From CAVUWL01 sp963700105 (GTDB taxonomy: Bacteria; Actinomycetota; Thermoleophilia; Solirubrobacterales; 70-9), in NCBI GenBank assembly GCA_963700105.1, contig CAVOWL010000002.1, positions 186,001 to 250,000 of the forward strand: a DNA stretch of 64,000 nucleotides, read 5' to 3'. This document shows, piece by piece, positions 7,833-15,766 of the stretch; position 1 is the first letter of the stretch; the number at the start of each line of letters is the position of its first letter. The position numbers and the translations under genes were made by a program. Under the pieces are notes generated by a model that had not been told where the DNA came from, searched no databases, and saw only the letters and a program-made list of their open reading frames with translations.

Positions 7833-9038
7833 TTGAGCCGACTTCGCGTCTTCATCATCTTCGCCAGCTTCATCGTCGTGGCGATTGTTCTCGCCGCTTG
7901 CGGCAGCAGCAGCAGCAACAACGGCGAAAACCCCCAGAAGGTCGTCAACGAAGCGACGCTGAAGGGCATCAAGAGTGCCAACTTGAGTTTGACCCTTGGG
8001 GTCAAGGTTGAAGGGGCCCAGGGGGGCAATCTCAACGTCAGCCTTTCCGGCCCGTTTCAGAGTGAGGCCAATGGGCAGCTCCCCGAGTTCGATCTGAAGG
8101 CCAAGGTGAACGGCTCGCTGGGCGGCAAAAATGTCGACTTCGAAGGCGGACTGACACTGCTGTCTGAAAAGGCCTACATCGAGTACAAGGGAACCGAGTA
8201 CGAAGTCGAACCGACCACGTTCAGCTTTGTCAAGTCAGAGATTGAACGAAACGAGCACAGCGCCGGCTCTCAAAGCAGCTCTGCGGGCGCCACCGCGTGC
8301 CAGGAAGCCGCATCCAATCTGAAGGTGGCGAACTTTGTCGAACACCTCACCAACGAAGGCAGCGCTGACGTTGGCGGCACCAGCACGACCCATGTTAGCG
8401 GCGAACTCAACGTACCCGGCGCCGTCGATGCTCTGATCAAGCTGACCGAAAACCCGGCCTGCAGCTCCCAACTGAGCGCCGCCCAGGGGGAGATTCCCGG
8501 TGTGGCGGAACTCGCCAAGGCCAAGGGCCGGCTCGAAAGTGCGCTGAAGAGCGCCCATATCGACCTCTACGTTGGCAGTGACCACATCGTTCGCCGGATC
8601 ACGACCGAACTGACGATCGAACCTCCAAACGGTGCCAGCAGCGGCGCCAAGAAGGTAGAGCTAAATCTCGACCTCTCGCTCAGCGGCGTCAACCAACCGC
8701 AGACGATCAGCGCTCCCTCCGGCGCCAAGCCCCTGAATGAACTGTTCCAACACCTCGGGGTAAATCCGATCGAACTGCTCGGCGCAGCCAGCGGCCAGGG
8801 TGGTCTCAGCAGCTCGGGTGGACTGAGCGGCCTGCTGAAGGGGATCAGCGGTTCGAGCGGGGGGGCCGGATCCTCGGGCTCAGCCGAATCGGGCTCGAGC
8901 GGTTCTGAATCAGGCTCGGGCTCCATTCCCGGCAGTGCCGCCTCGGGAGCCGGAGCAGCCAGCCAGGCCTACGCGAAGTGCCTGCAGGGTGTCACCAGCC
9001 CGGCTCAGTTGCAGAAGTGCGCGGCGCTGCTCAAGTAG
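7833..9038 (+). CDS. Secreted lipoprotein, LppX/LprAFG-like
   Basis: A TTG at 7833 follows a perfect AGGAGG (7817-7822) and opens a signal peptide ending in the lipobox LAAC (residues 20-23). The mature region (about residues 25-300) reads like the beta-rich LppX/LprAFG fold of actinobacteria, which binds or carries lipids at the cell envelope: repeated amphipathic strands such as NLNVSLSGPFQSE, DLKAKVNGSLGG and LYVGSDHIVRRITTELTIE. Then follows a Gly/Ser-rich linker (about 340-375) and a short tail with two cysteines (AKCLQGVTSPAQLQKCAALLK, residues near 380-401). The family assignment is by pattern only. The exchanger gene follows 19 bp downstream. Confidence 0.75.
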   Translation: MSRLRVFIIFASFIVVAIVLAACGSSSSNNGENPQKVVNEATLKGIKSANLSLTLGVKVEGAQGGNLNVSLSGPFQSEANGQLPEFDLKAKVNGSLGGKNVDFEGGLTLLSEKAYIEYKGTEYEVEPTTFSFVKSEIERNEHSAGSQSSSAGATACQEAASNLKVANFVEHLTNEGSADVGGTSTTHVSGELNVPGAVDALIKLTENPACSSQLSAAQGEIPGVAELAKAKGRLESALKSAHIDLYVGSDHIVRRITTELTIEPPNGASSGAKKVELNLDLSLSGVNQPQTISAPSGAKPLNELFQHLGVNPIELLGAASGQGGLSSSGGLSGLLKGISGSSGGAGSSGSAESGSSGSESGSGSIPGSAASGAGAASQAYAKCLQGVTSPAQLQKCAALLK

Positions 9039-9057
9039 CGCCGCGCAGTCCAAGCCG

Positions 9058-10059
9058 ATGAGCGCCCTGCTGCTGGCGCTCAGCTTCGCGGTGATCCTCG
9101 CGGGGGCGCTGCTCTTCACCAACGCGGTGGAGTGGATCGGGCATAGGCTGGGCGTCGGTGAGGGTGCGGTCGGCAGCGTCTTGGCCGCGGTGGGAACCGC
9201 GATGCCCGAGACGCTTATCGCGATCGTCGCCTTGCTTGGTAGCTCAAGTGGCTCCCAGCAGGTAGCGATTGGGGCGATCGTCGGCGCGCCGTTTCTGCTT
9301 GGCACCCTGGCAATGGGGCTGGTCGGCCTCTTCGTCCACGTCTTCCGCAAGCGGCGCGAGCAGGGGTTGGAGCTGAGGGCCCACGTCCCGACCCTGGAGC
9401 GCGACCTTCTCTTTTTCCTTTCCTTCTTCGCCGGCGCCCTGGCCCTCTCCTGGGGGGCGCCGGCAGCCTTGCGGATCCCGATCGGGATCGTCTTCATTCT
9501 CTCCTATCCCCTCTACGTTCGTCGCACCTTGGGCAGCGGTGGTGAGATCCAAAGCGAAGAGAGCCTCAACCCTCTGATCTTTGACCGTCGCGCCGAGCAC
9601 AGCGCCAACCCCGGGCTCCCGCTGTGCCTCGGCCAGCTGCTGATCGGCCTTGCCGCGATGGTTGGGGGCGCGCACCTCTTTGTGACGGAGTTACTTCAGA
9701 TTGCCCGAGACCTCGGCGTTCAGGCGGTTATCTTGGCGCTGATCCTCGCTCCGCTTGCAACCGAGCTTCCCGAGAAGGTCAACAGCACTTTCTGGGTTCG
9801 TGAAGGCAAGGACTCCCTGGCGCTCGGCAACATCACCGGCGCGATGGTCTTTCAATCGACGATTCCGGTCGGCATCGGCTTGGTCTTCACCGGCTGGTCC
9901 CTGAGCGCCAACGCCGCCATCGCAGTCGGGCTGGGCCTGCTCGGTGGCCTTCTCGCCTACTGGTGCTTGGGGCGCTGGGGGCGCTTCACGACCCCGGCCG
10001 TGATCGGCTGGTTTGCCCTTTATGCAGCCTTCATCGTGGTCGTCTTGGTGAGCGCCTGA
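9058..10059 (+). CDS. Sodium/calcium exchanger-family (CaCA) membrane protein
   Basis: This 333-residue protein has about ten transmembrane helices in two inverted halves. The conserved alpha repeats are visible: AAVGTAMPETLIAIVAL (residues about 40-56) and LAPLATELPEKVNSTFWV (about 235-252), each with the acidic residue that binds the cation. Helices are joined by a cytoplasmic charged loop with RRTLGSGGEIQSEESLN. The family exchanges Ca2+ or similar cations for Na+ or H+. The start ATG at 9058 is 19 bp after the lipoprotein gene; the longer upstream frame has no family similarity. Confidence 0.88.
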   Translation: MSALLLALSFAVILAGALLFTNAVEWIGHRLGVGEGAVGSVLAAVGTAMPETLIAIVALLGSSSGSQQVAIGAIVGAPFLLGTLAMGLVGLFVHVFRKRREQGLELRAHVPTLERDLLFFLSFFAGALALSWGAPAALRIPIGIVFILSYPLYVRRTLGSGGEIQSEESLNPLIFDRRAEHSANPGLPLCLGQLLIGLAAMVGGAHLFVTELLQIARDLGVQAVILALILAPLATELPEKVNSTFWVREGKDSLALGNITGAMVFQSTIPVGIGLVFTGWSLSANAAIAVGLGLLGGLLAYWCLGRWGRFTTPAVIGWFALYAAFIVVVLVSA

Positions 10060-10076
10060 GCGCGGCTGATGTGCTC

Positions 10077-10175
10077 TCAGAGCGCGGCGAGCGCTTCGAG
10101 GACAATCTCATCGTGAGTTTTCGGCGAGACCTTAGGAAAGACCTTGGCAATCTTCCCAGCTGGGTTGGGCGGTAA
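10077..10175 (-). pseudogene. Remnant of a second bcp: 3' end only
   Basis: Directly downstream of the intact bcp on the same strand, 33 codons with a stop at 10077 read as a second copy of the Bcp C-terminus. Over 26 aligned residues, GKIAKVFPKVSPKTHDEIVL and onward match 20 in the intact protein's own tail. There is no start codon or catalytic part. It looks like the leftover of a tandem paralogue removed by recombination or deletion. Confidence 0.82.
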
Positions 10176-10180
10176 TCCGC

Positions 10181-10651
10181 TCACGCGGCGGCCAGTTCAG
10201 CGAGAGCGCCAAGCACAACGTCATCGTGTGTTTTGGGGCTTACCTTCGGTATTACCAACGCGATCTTTCCTCCTGCATCGATCAGGAAGGTCGAGCGCTG
10301 CACGCCCATGAACTTCTTGCCATACATCGATCGCTCGCCCCAGCTGCCGTAGGCGTCGGCAACGGCGTGGTCCGCGTCGGCTAGGAGAGTGAAATCAAGG
10401 TCGAATTTCTTCGCGAATTTCGAGACCTCTGAGATCGGATCGGGCGAGACTCCCAGCACCCGGGCGCCCGCTGCTTTGTAGTCGGCGCCTCGATCGCGGA
10501 TCCCGCAGGCCTGGACTGTGCAGCCCGGGGTATCGGCCCGCGGGTAAAAGTACAGGACGACAGTCTGCCCACCTAGATCTGAGAGCCTCACCTCGTTTCC
10601 ATCTTGATCGGGGAGGGTGAAGTCGGGGGCTATCTCTCCCGCGCTCAGCAT
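10181..10651 (-). CDS. bcp: Thiol peroxidase, Bcp/PrxQ family
   Basis: This 156-residue peroxiredoxin reduces peroxides with thiol reductant in the cytoplasm. The AhpC/TSA core has the active-site segment YPRADTPGCTVQACG: peroxidatic Cys44 and the resolving Cys49 five residues later, as in the PrxQ subtype. The C-terminus VSPKTHDDVVLGALAEL is typical. The ATG at 10651 follows the upstream acidic gene by 3 bp and has a GGGAGG site inside that gene's end, so it is the last gene of a three-gene operon. A broken second copy of its tail follows immediately. Confidence 0.95.
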   Translation of the reverse strand: MLSAGEIAPDFTLPDQDGNEVRLSDLGGQTVVLYFYPRADTPGCTVQACGIRDRGADYKAAGARVLGVSPDPISEVSKFAKKFDLDFTLLADADHAVADAYGSWGERSMYGKKFMGVQRSTFLIDAGGKIALVIPKVSPKTHDDVVLGALAELAAA

Positions 10652-10654
10652 CGA

Positions 10655-10993
10655 TCAATCCTCCCGCCCCGGATCCTGACCGTCCTCGTCCTCGTCTAGC
10701 TCCTCATCGCCCTGCTCCAGAGCGGTCTCGGATATTGAGCTGGAAGAGCCCGGGTGGTAATGGGTTTGGAAGGCCTCCATCAAGCGGTCACGGCGGTCCT
10801 CATCGACCGGGACCTCCTCGGTGATGCGGACCCACTCGGCGCCCTCATAGGCCTCCATGTTGAAGACCTCCTGATCGAGTGAAGTCGAATCGTCGACGAT
10901 CACGACGACCTCGGTTTGGGGGTTGAAGTAGGTGCCGGGCTGCATCAGTAGCTCCTCGACCTCGAACAGGTTGTCCTCAGGGGCTTCGGCCAT
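10655..10993 (-). CDS. Acidic protein of unknown function upstream of bcp
   Basis: This 112-residue protein has no recognised domain. The middle part (YFNPQTEVVVIVDDSTSLD, then EWVRITEEVPVDEDRRDRLMEAF) looks folded, while the last 30 residues are almost entirely Glu/Asp/Ser. Its ATG overlaps the stop of the upstream membrane-protein gene by one base (TGATG), and bcp follows 3 bp later. This tight packing is the best evidence that it is a real gene. Confidence 0.72.
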   Translation of the reverse strand: MAEAPEDNLFEVEELLMQPGTYFNPQTEVVVIVDDSTSLDQEVFNMEAYEGAEWVRITEEVPVDEDRRDRLMEAFQTHYHPGSSSSISETALEQGDEELDEDEDGQDPGRED

Positions 10994-11466
10994 CAGCCAG
11001 ATCCTATGAAATCGGCGAGCTGGCGGTCGGTCTCCGCGTCGACGTCCAGCGGAGCCTGACCCCGTCGCAGCCGCCGCTCGTTGCGAGCAAGGACGAGCTG
11101 GCGCACCTCGGCGCGCAGCTCCTCCTCGATCCCCGCCGGCTGCGTGGGCGCCGAATCCAGCGCCGCCCTGGCCTCCTGGTCGACGTCGATCGGCGCCTCG
11201 CCGCGACGCTGGCGGCGATAGGACTTTGCCTCGATCATCTGGCGAACCTCCGCCTCTTGGACGCCGTCCCCGACTGCGGTTGGCGACTCTGCGTCCCTGG
11301 CACCCGGCGTTTCCCGTTCGACCGAGAACGGCCCCCGACCTAGTTCCTTCCAGGCCGGACCGGAGCGCGCAAAGGCAATCGCAGCGATCGGCAAGACGAT
11401 CACCGTGATCGCTATCAACACGGCGCCTTTGTCGACCCCGAACGCGGCCGCGGTCAGATCCATCAC
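10993..11466 (-). CDS. Membrane-anchored protein with two copies of an RRxxRRGxAPxDVD motif
   Basis: This 157-residue protein has one N-terminal helix (GAVLIAITVIVLPIAAIAFA) and then two related soluble repeats: VRQMIEAKSYRRQRRGEAPI with DVDQEARAAL, and VRQLVLARNERRLRRGQAPL with DVDAETDRQL. I recognise the motif as recurring in hypothetical actinobacterial proteins but know no function. The start is GTG at 11466 or ATG at 11463; a TACTCT box (11472-11477, complement) is 6 nt upstream, so the message may be leaderless. It heads the operon with the acidic protein and bcp. Confidence 0.75.
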   Translation of the reverse strand: MMDLTAAAFGVDKGAVLIAITVIVLPIAAIAFARSGPAWKELGRGPFSVERETPGARDAESPTAVGDGVQEAEVRQMIEAKSYRRQRRGEAPIDVDQEARAALDSAPTQPAGIEEELRAEVRQLVLARNERRLRRGQAPLDVDAETDRQLADFIGSG

Positions 11467-11471
11467 CGATC

Positions 11472-11477
11472 AAGAGT
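11472..11477 (-). promoter_or_regulatory. Candidate -10 box (TACTCT) for the bcp operon
   Basis: On the minus strand TACTCT ends 6 nt before the GTG at 11466, the spacing expected for a transcript beginning at the start codon. Confidence 0.45.
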
Positions 11478-11505
11478 AGGGGTACCACTCGGTCCGTTCA
11501 TCCGC

Positions 11506-11511
11506 TAGTCT
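11506..11511 (+). promoter_or_regulatory. Candidate -10 box (TAGTCT) for acyl-CoA dehydrogenase
   Basis: TAGTCT lies 9 nt before a palindromic operator and would place the transcription start at about 11518. Confidence 0.4.
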
Positions 11512-11520
11512 TGGAGTTGG

Positions 11521-11536
11521 TTGACTGACCAGTCAA
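11521..11536. promoter_or_regulatory. Palindromic operator, TetR-like
   Basis: TTGACTGACCAGTCAA has 6-bp arms around a 4-bp centre and sits just downstream of the predicted transcription start of the acyl-CoA dehydrogenase gene. The form resembles operators of TetR-family fatty-acid regulators. No such regulator gene is adjacent. Confidence 0.5.
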
Positions 11537-11604
11537 TCGGTGGCTGTCGCCGCGGCGGTGGTCGCGAATCGGCTTATCGCACGGACGAAAAGGAGTCCCG
11601 ACCC

Positions 11605-12843
11605 GTGGTTGACTTCACCCTGACCGACGAGCAGAAGGACCTGCGCGAGCTGGCGCACAACTTTGCCGAAAAAGAGATCCGAACCGTCGCCTGGGAATAC
11701 GACAAGGACGGCACCTGGCCTCAGGACATCATCGAGAAGGCCTGGGAGGTGGGGTTGATGAACACCCACATACCCGAGGCCTATGGCGGACCGGGGCTGG
11801 ATTATCTCTCGGGCTGTTTGATCGAGGAGGAGATGGGCTGGGGCTGCTCGGGAATCGGCACATCGCTGATGGCCAACGGCCTGGCTTCGGCGCCGATCAC
11901 CCTGGGCGGCAGCGAGGAGACCAAGAAGAAGTACCTCGGAATGCTCTGCGAGGAGCCCAAGCTCGCCTCCTTCTGCCTCACCGAGCCCGACGCAGGTTCC
12001 GATGTCTCGGGGATGAAGACGCGCGCGGTTCGCAAAGGGGATAAGTACGTGATCAGCGGCTCCAAGTGCTTCATCACCAACGGCACCTACGCCGACTACT
12101 TCACCGTCTATGCCAAGACCGATCCAGAGGCCGGGCATCGCGGGATCAGCGCTTTCGTCGTCGACGCCGATCTGCCCGGAGTCACGGTGGATAAGAAGGA
12201 GGACAAGATGGGGCAGCGGGCCTCAAACACCGCGACCATCTCCTTCGATGAGGTTGAGATTCCCGCCGAGAATCTCCTCGGTGAGGAAAACAAGGGCTTC
12301 AAGCTGGCGATGATGACGCTCGATCGAACCCGGCCCGGGGTCTCCTCGATGGCCGTCGGCATCGGTCGGGCCGCATTTGAGTTCGCGGCCGAGTACTCCA
12401 AGGAAAGGGTCCAGTTCGGGGTCCCGATCGCGATGCATCAGGCGATTCAGTTCATGATCGCTGATATGGCCACCAAGGTTGATGCCGGTCGCCTGTTGGT
12501 CTGGAACTCCGCCGTGCTGCTCGACCAGGGCAAGCGCAACACGCTGGTCTCCTCCGAGGCGAAGCGATTCGCCGCTGACTCGGCGATGGAGATCACCGTC
12601 GATGCGGTCCAGGTCTACGGCGGCTACGGCTTCATCAAGGAGTACCCGGTCGAGAAACTGATGCGCGACGCCAAGATCATGCAGCTGTATGAGGGCACGA
12701 GCCAGATCCAGCGCCTGGTGATCGCCCGCGAGGTGCTGCTGCCGCGAAGCATCGACGAAAGCACCCCCGAGGCCCAGGCGATCGCCAAGAAATCAGAAGA
12801 ATCTGAGGCGAGTCAGGTCGAGCAGGCAGCAGCCACCGTCTAG
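11605..12843 (+). CDS. Acyl-CoA dehydrogenase
   Basis: This 412-residue flavoenzyme catalyses the first, alpha-beta dehydrogenation step of fatty-acid (or branched-chain acyl-CoA) oxidation and passes electrons to ETF. Domains run N-terminal helical (LTDEQKDLRELAHNFAEKEI), middle beta (FCLTEPDAGSDVSGMKTRA) and C-terminal helical (YGGYGFIKEYPVEKLMRDAK), with the catalytic-base region YEGTSQIQRLVIAREVL. The length matches medium-chain-type enzymes. The start is GTG at 11605, 9 nt after AAAAGGAG; the longer frame upstream covers the operator. It stands alone on its transcript. Confidence 0.93.
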   Translation: MVDFTLTDEQKDLRELAHNFAEKEIRTVAWEYDKDGTWPQDIIEKAWEVGLMNTHIPEAYGGPGLDYLSGCLIEEEMGWGCSGIGTSLMANGLASAPITLGGSEETKKKYLGMLCEEPKLASFCLTEPDAGSDVSGMKTRAVRKGDKYVISGSKCFITNGTYADYFTVYAKTDPEAGHRGISAFVVDADLPGVTVDKKEDKMGQRASNTATISFDEVEIPAENLLGEENKGFKLAMMTLDRTRPGVSSMAVGIGRAAFEFAAEYSKERVQFGVPIAMHQAIQFMIADMATKVDAGRLLVWNSAVLLDQGKRNTLVSSEAKRFAADSAMEITVDAVQVYGGYGFIKEYPVEKLMRDAKIMQLYEGTSQIQRLVIAREVLLPRSIDESTPEAQAIAKKSEESEASQVEQAAATV

Positions 12844-13215
12844 GGGGTGAGGCTCTGCGAGCGCGCTGCCGCAGTGTTGGTGGCGCGCTCGGGGCTCTGT
12901 CTGTGATCTCAGGGCGGTGGGGCGGGTTCCTGCCCGGGGCCAGGGCCGCGGCATCTCGGTAGGGGACCCACCGAGCGGCCAGGGGCCCGCGCGGCCGCCC
13001 TCCGCGGTTGGCCCAGCCTGGTCGGGGGGCCTTGAGGTGAAAGCGCGTCTAGCCCGAGGACCTGGCCGGTCATCCTCATCCTGTTGGCGGCGCGCTCGGT
13101 AGCGCCTTGGTCGGCGCGGTCCTGCTCAGTGGACTTAGCGGCGCGCTCCATAAGTCCGTAGTTATGACCCAAAGATCTCGCCGCCCACGGGCGAAGGAAT
13201 CGCGGCCGCGAGTGA
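12844..13215. other. Gene-free GC-rich patch with imperfect direct repeats
   Basis: No convincing reading frame is seen here on either strand. Two copies of a 17-mer (GTTGGTGGCGCGCTCGG at 12876-12892 and GTTGGCGGCGCGCTCGG at 13083-13099) differ at one base, and GCGGCGCGCTC recurs near 13138. It may be decayed coding sequence continuous with the fragment that follows. Confidence 0.4.
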
Positions 13216-13428
13216 GCAGGGAATCAGCTTCCTCCCCTGCTCCACGCTCGAAGCCAACCTGGCGGAAGCGAATCTGGCACAGCAGGAGACAGCGCGATTG
13301 TCGCCTCCTACACTCGGGCCCAGATCACCGCGCCGAAGGTCGCCCTGCTGTCGGTCGCCGTCTTCGTGTTGATCTGCTTCTGCTTTACGCCGGCCCTGCC
13401 CGACCGGCCGATGCTTGCAAAAGGCTAG
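13216..13428 (+). pseudogene. Possible remnant of a membrane-protein gene (C-terminal part)
   Basis: A 70-codon frame without any usable start follows a TGA at 13213. It ends with a segment AIVASYTRAQITAPKVALLS and a hydrophobic stretch VAVFVLICFCFTPAL before TAG at 13426-13428. That stop shares CTAG with the stop of convergent typA, exactly as at three intact convergent pairs in this window. This suggests that the end of a former gene is preserved. I do not recognise the family. Confidence 0.35.
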
Positions 13429-15266
13429 GTGGCGACCCGAGGTCGGGAGGGGTTTTGGCGAGCGGCCTTCTGGCGCCTGGTCTTGTCGAGCTCGACCTTT
13501 CGCAGTCGCACCGACTCGGGGGTGATTTCTACGCACTCGTCCTCGCGTAGGAACTCCAGGGCCGCTTCGAGGGAGAGCTGTTTGGGGGGCTCAAGGCGCT
13601 CAAGTACATCTGCGCTCGCCGCCCTCACATTGGTCTGGTGCTTCTCTTTTGTCGCGTTGACGTCAAGGTCATCGGCGCGGGCGTTTTCGCCGATGATCAT
13701 CCCCTCATAGACCTCCTCGCCAGGTCCCACAAAGAGGGTGCCGCGTTCTTGCAGGTTGGCCAATGAGTAGGAGGCACTGCTGCCGCGACGATCGGCGACG
13801 ATCGATCCGCTTGGACGGGTCCGCAGCTCCCCAGCCCAGGGCTCCCAGCGGTCAAACACGTGGTGAAGTATTCCGGTCCCACGGGTCTCGGTGAGGAACT
13901 CGGTTCGAAAGCCGATCAGGCCGCGGGCCGGAACCAAGTATTCCATTCGCACCCAGCCGGTGGCGTGATTGACCATCTGATCGAGGCGCCCCTTGCGCCC
14001 GGCAAGGAGCTGAGTTACGGCGCCAACCTGCTCCTCGGGGACGTCGATCGCAAGCCGCTCAACGGGCTCGTGCACCCTGCCGTCGAGTTCGCGCGTCAGC
14101 ACCCGAGGCTGCCCAGCGGTTAGCTCAAAGCCCTCTCTGCGCATCAGCTCCAAAAGGACGACCAGCTGCAGCTCGCCCCGTCCCTGCACCTCCCAAGCGT
14201 CGGGGCGCTCCGTCTCGCGGACTCGGATCGAGACGTTGCCGACCAGCTCGCCGTCAAGTCGGTCGCGGACCTGGCGGGCGGTCAACCTAGTGCCCTCTTT
14301 GCCCGCCAGGGGTGAGGTATTGATTCCGACGACGATTGAGAGCGAGGGCTCATCGACGGTGATCACCGGCAGCGGCCGAGGGTCGGCGGGATCGGCAAGC
14401 GTCTCGCCGATCGTCACCTCGGGCAGGCCGGCGACCGCGATGATTTCGCCCGGTCCGGCCTCCGCGGCGGGCACCCGGTCAAGTGCCTCGGTGACGTAGA
14501 GCTCTGAAACGCTGGCCCGCTCGATCGAACCGTCTGCCCGACACCAGGCGATCTGGCTGGCGGCTCGGATGGTGCCGTTTCGCACCCGGCAAAGTGCGAG
14601 GCGGCCGACGTAGGGTGATGCGTCGAGGTTCGTAACGTGGGCCTGCAGGGGGTGATCAGGGTCATATTCGGGTGCGGGGATCCGCTCCAGCATCAGATCG
14701 AGCAACGGGGAGAGATCGGTTCCCTCCACTCCCTCCTCGAGCGAAGCCCAGCCCGCCCTGGCGTTGGTGTAGACGATCGGGAAGTCGATTTGGTGGGAGC
14801 CGGCATCGAGGTCGATAAAGAGCTCATAGACCTCCTCGACGACCTCGCCGATGCGGGCGTCGGGGCGATCCACCTTGTTGACGACGAGAATCACCGGCAG
14901 GTTGGCCTCCAGCGCCTTGCGCAGCACAAAACGGGTCTGCGGCAGCGGCCCCTCGGAGGCGTCGACCAAAAGCAGTACCCCATCGACCATCGTCAGACCG
15001 CGCTCGACCTCGCCCCCAAAGTCGGCGTGACCGGGAGTGTCGACGATGTTCAGCTTCACCCCCCGGTGGTGCACCGCGGCGTTCTTGGCGAGAATCGTGA
15101 TTCCCTTCTCGCGCTCGAGATCCATCGAGTCCATCACCCGCTCGGCGACGTCTTGGCCCTTTCGAAAGGCCCCCGACTGCCACAGCATCGCATCGACAAG
15201 GGTCGTCTTGCCATGATCGACGTGGGCGATGATTGCGATATTGCGGAGGTCGTCTCGGGTGGCCAC
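13425..15266 (-). CDS. typA: Ribosome-associated GTPase TypA/BipA
   Basis: This 613-residue translational GTPase acts in 50S assembly and stress growth. The G motifs are complete: G1 AHVDHGKTT, G2 region EKGITI, G3 DTPGHADFGG, G4 NKVDRPDAR. They are followed by EF-G-like domains II, III and V and the BipA-specific C-terminal domain (GLIGFRTEFLTETRGTG). The length is normal. The start is GTG at 15266 with TATCCT (15275-15280, complement) 8 nt upstream and no ribosome site, so it is probably leaderless. It lies downstream of the cold-shock gene, separated by a hairpin. Confidence 0.96.
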   Translation of the reverse strand: MATRDDLRNIAIIAHVDHGKTTLVDAMLWQSGAFRKGQDVAERVMDSMDLEREKGITILAKNAAVHHRGVKLNIVDTPGHADFGGEVERGLTMVDGVLLLVDASEGPLPQTRFVLRKALEANLPVILVVNKVDRPDARIGEVVEEVYELFIDLDAGSHQIDFPIVYTNARAGWASLEEGVEGTDLSPLLDLMLERIPAPEYDPDHPLQAHVTNLDASPYVGRLALCRVRNGTIRAASQIAWCRADGSIERASVSELYVTEALDRVPAAEAGPGEIIAVAGLPEVTIGETLADPADPRPLPVITVDEPSLSIVVGINTSPLAGKEGTRLTARQVRDRLDGELVGNVSIRVRETERPDAWEVQGRGELQLVVLLELMRREGFELTAGQPRVLTRELDGRVHEPVERLAIDVPEEQVGAVTQLLAGRKGRLDQMVNHATGWVRMEYLVPARGLIGFRTEFLTETRGTGILHHVFDRWEPWAGELRTRPSGSIVADRRGSSASYSLANLQERGTLFVGPGEEVYEGMIIGENARADDLDVNATKEKHQTNVRAASADVLERLEPPKQLSLEAALEFLREDECVEITPESVRLRKVELDKTRRQKAARQNPSRPRVAT

Positions 15267-15274
15267 GGGCGGGA

Positions 15275-15280
15275 AGGATA
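15275..15280 (-). promoter_or_regulatory. Candidate -10 box (TATCCT) for typA
   Basis: The box ends 8 nt before the GTG start at 15266. There is no Shine-Dalgarno-like sequence in between. Confidence 0.45.
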
Positions 15281-15294
15281 GGGCGGGGAACGAC

Positions 15295-15318
15295 GAAGCC
15301 CGCCGGGAGGCGGGCTTC
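15295..15318. terminator. Hairpin downstream of the cold-shock gene
   Basis: GAAGCCCGCC and GGCGGGCTTC form a perfect 10-bp stem with a 4-base loop, 26 nt after the cold-shock stop codon. There is no T-run on the minus strand, so it may be a weak terminator or a 3'-end stabiliser. Confidence 0.6.
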
Positions 15319-15343
15319 GTGCACTGCTAAGTGCGGTAAGCGA

Positions 15344-15550
15344 CTACGAGGTCTGCTGAACGCTCGCCGCGGCTGGGCCTTTGGGCCCTTCCTCGGACTC
15401 ATACGTCACCTTGGCGCCCTCGGCCAGGGACTTGAATCCCTCGCCGATGATCGCGCTGTGATGGACGAAGACGTCCTTAGAGCCGTCATCGGGTGTTATG
15501 AACCCGTAGCCCTTGTCGTCGCTAAACCACTTGACAGTTCCAGAGGGCAT
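15344..15550 (-). CDS. cspA: Cold-shock domain protein, CspA family
   Basis: This 68-residue single OB-fold protein binds single-stranded RNA or DNA and acts as an RNA chaperone. RNP1 (KGYGFI) and RNP2 (VFVHHSAI) are intact, in the order expected after MPSGTVKWFS. The ATG at 15550 is preceded by GTGGAGGC, so it is chosen over the longer frame starting at 15637. The leader upstream may be long, as is usual for cold-shock genes. Confidence 0.95.
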   Translation of the reverse strand: MPSGTVKWFSDDKGYGFITPDDGSKDVFVHHSAIIGEGFKSLAEGAKVTYESEEGPKGPAAASVQQTS

Positions 15551-15766
15551 GCATTGCCTCCACTTGATGTGCTGCGAACGCGGAGGATGCGGTGAAGCAA
15601 CGACGCGAGCGCTAGACACGACTTTGCCGGACATCAAGTCCGACCGAACGCCGGGACCGTAGCAGGCTGGCGGCGTGCGGGGGTCTATCTAGGGTTGCCG
15701 CGTGCACTTCTTGGACCGCATCGACCGTCCCTAAATCGGCAAGCTGTGCAGTGAAATGAGTACTTT

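Noticed and set aside
10655..11488. 277-codon continuous minus-strand frame
   Set aside because: Only its last 112 codons are used; the front part is out of frame with the repeat-containing membrane protein that has its own start and motif.
13107..13550. 147-codon plus-strand frame
   Set aside because: It runs into typA antisense and has only low-complexity composition; the frame ending at 13428 is more plausible.
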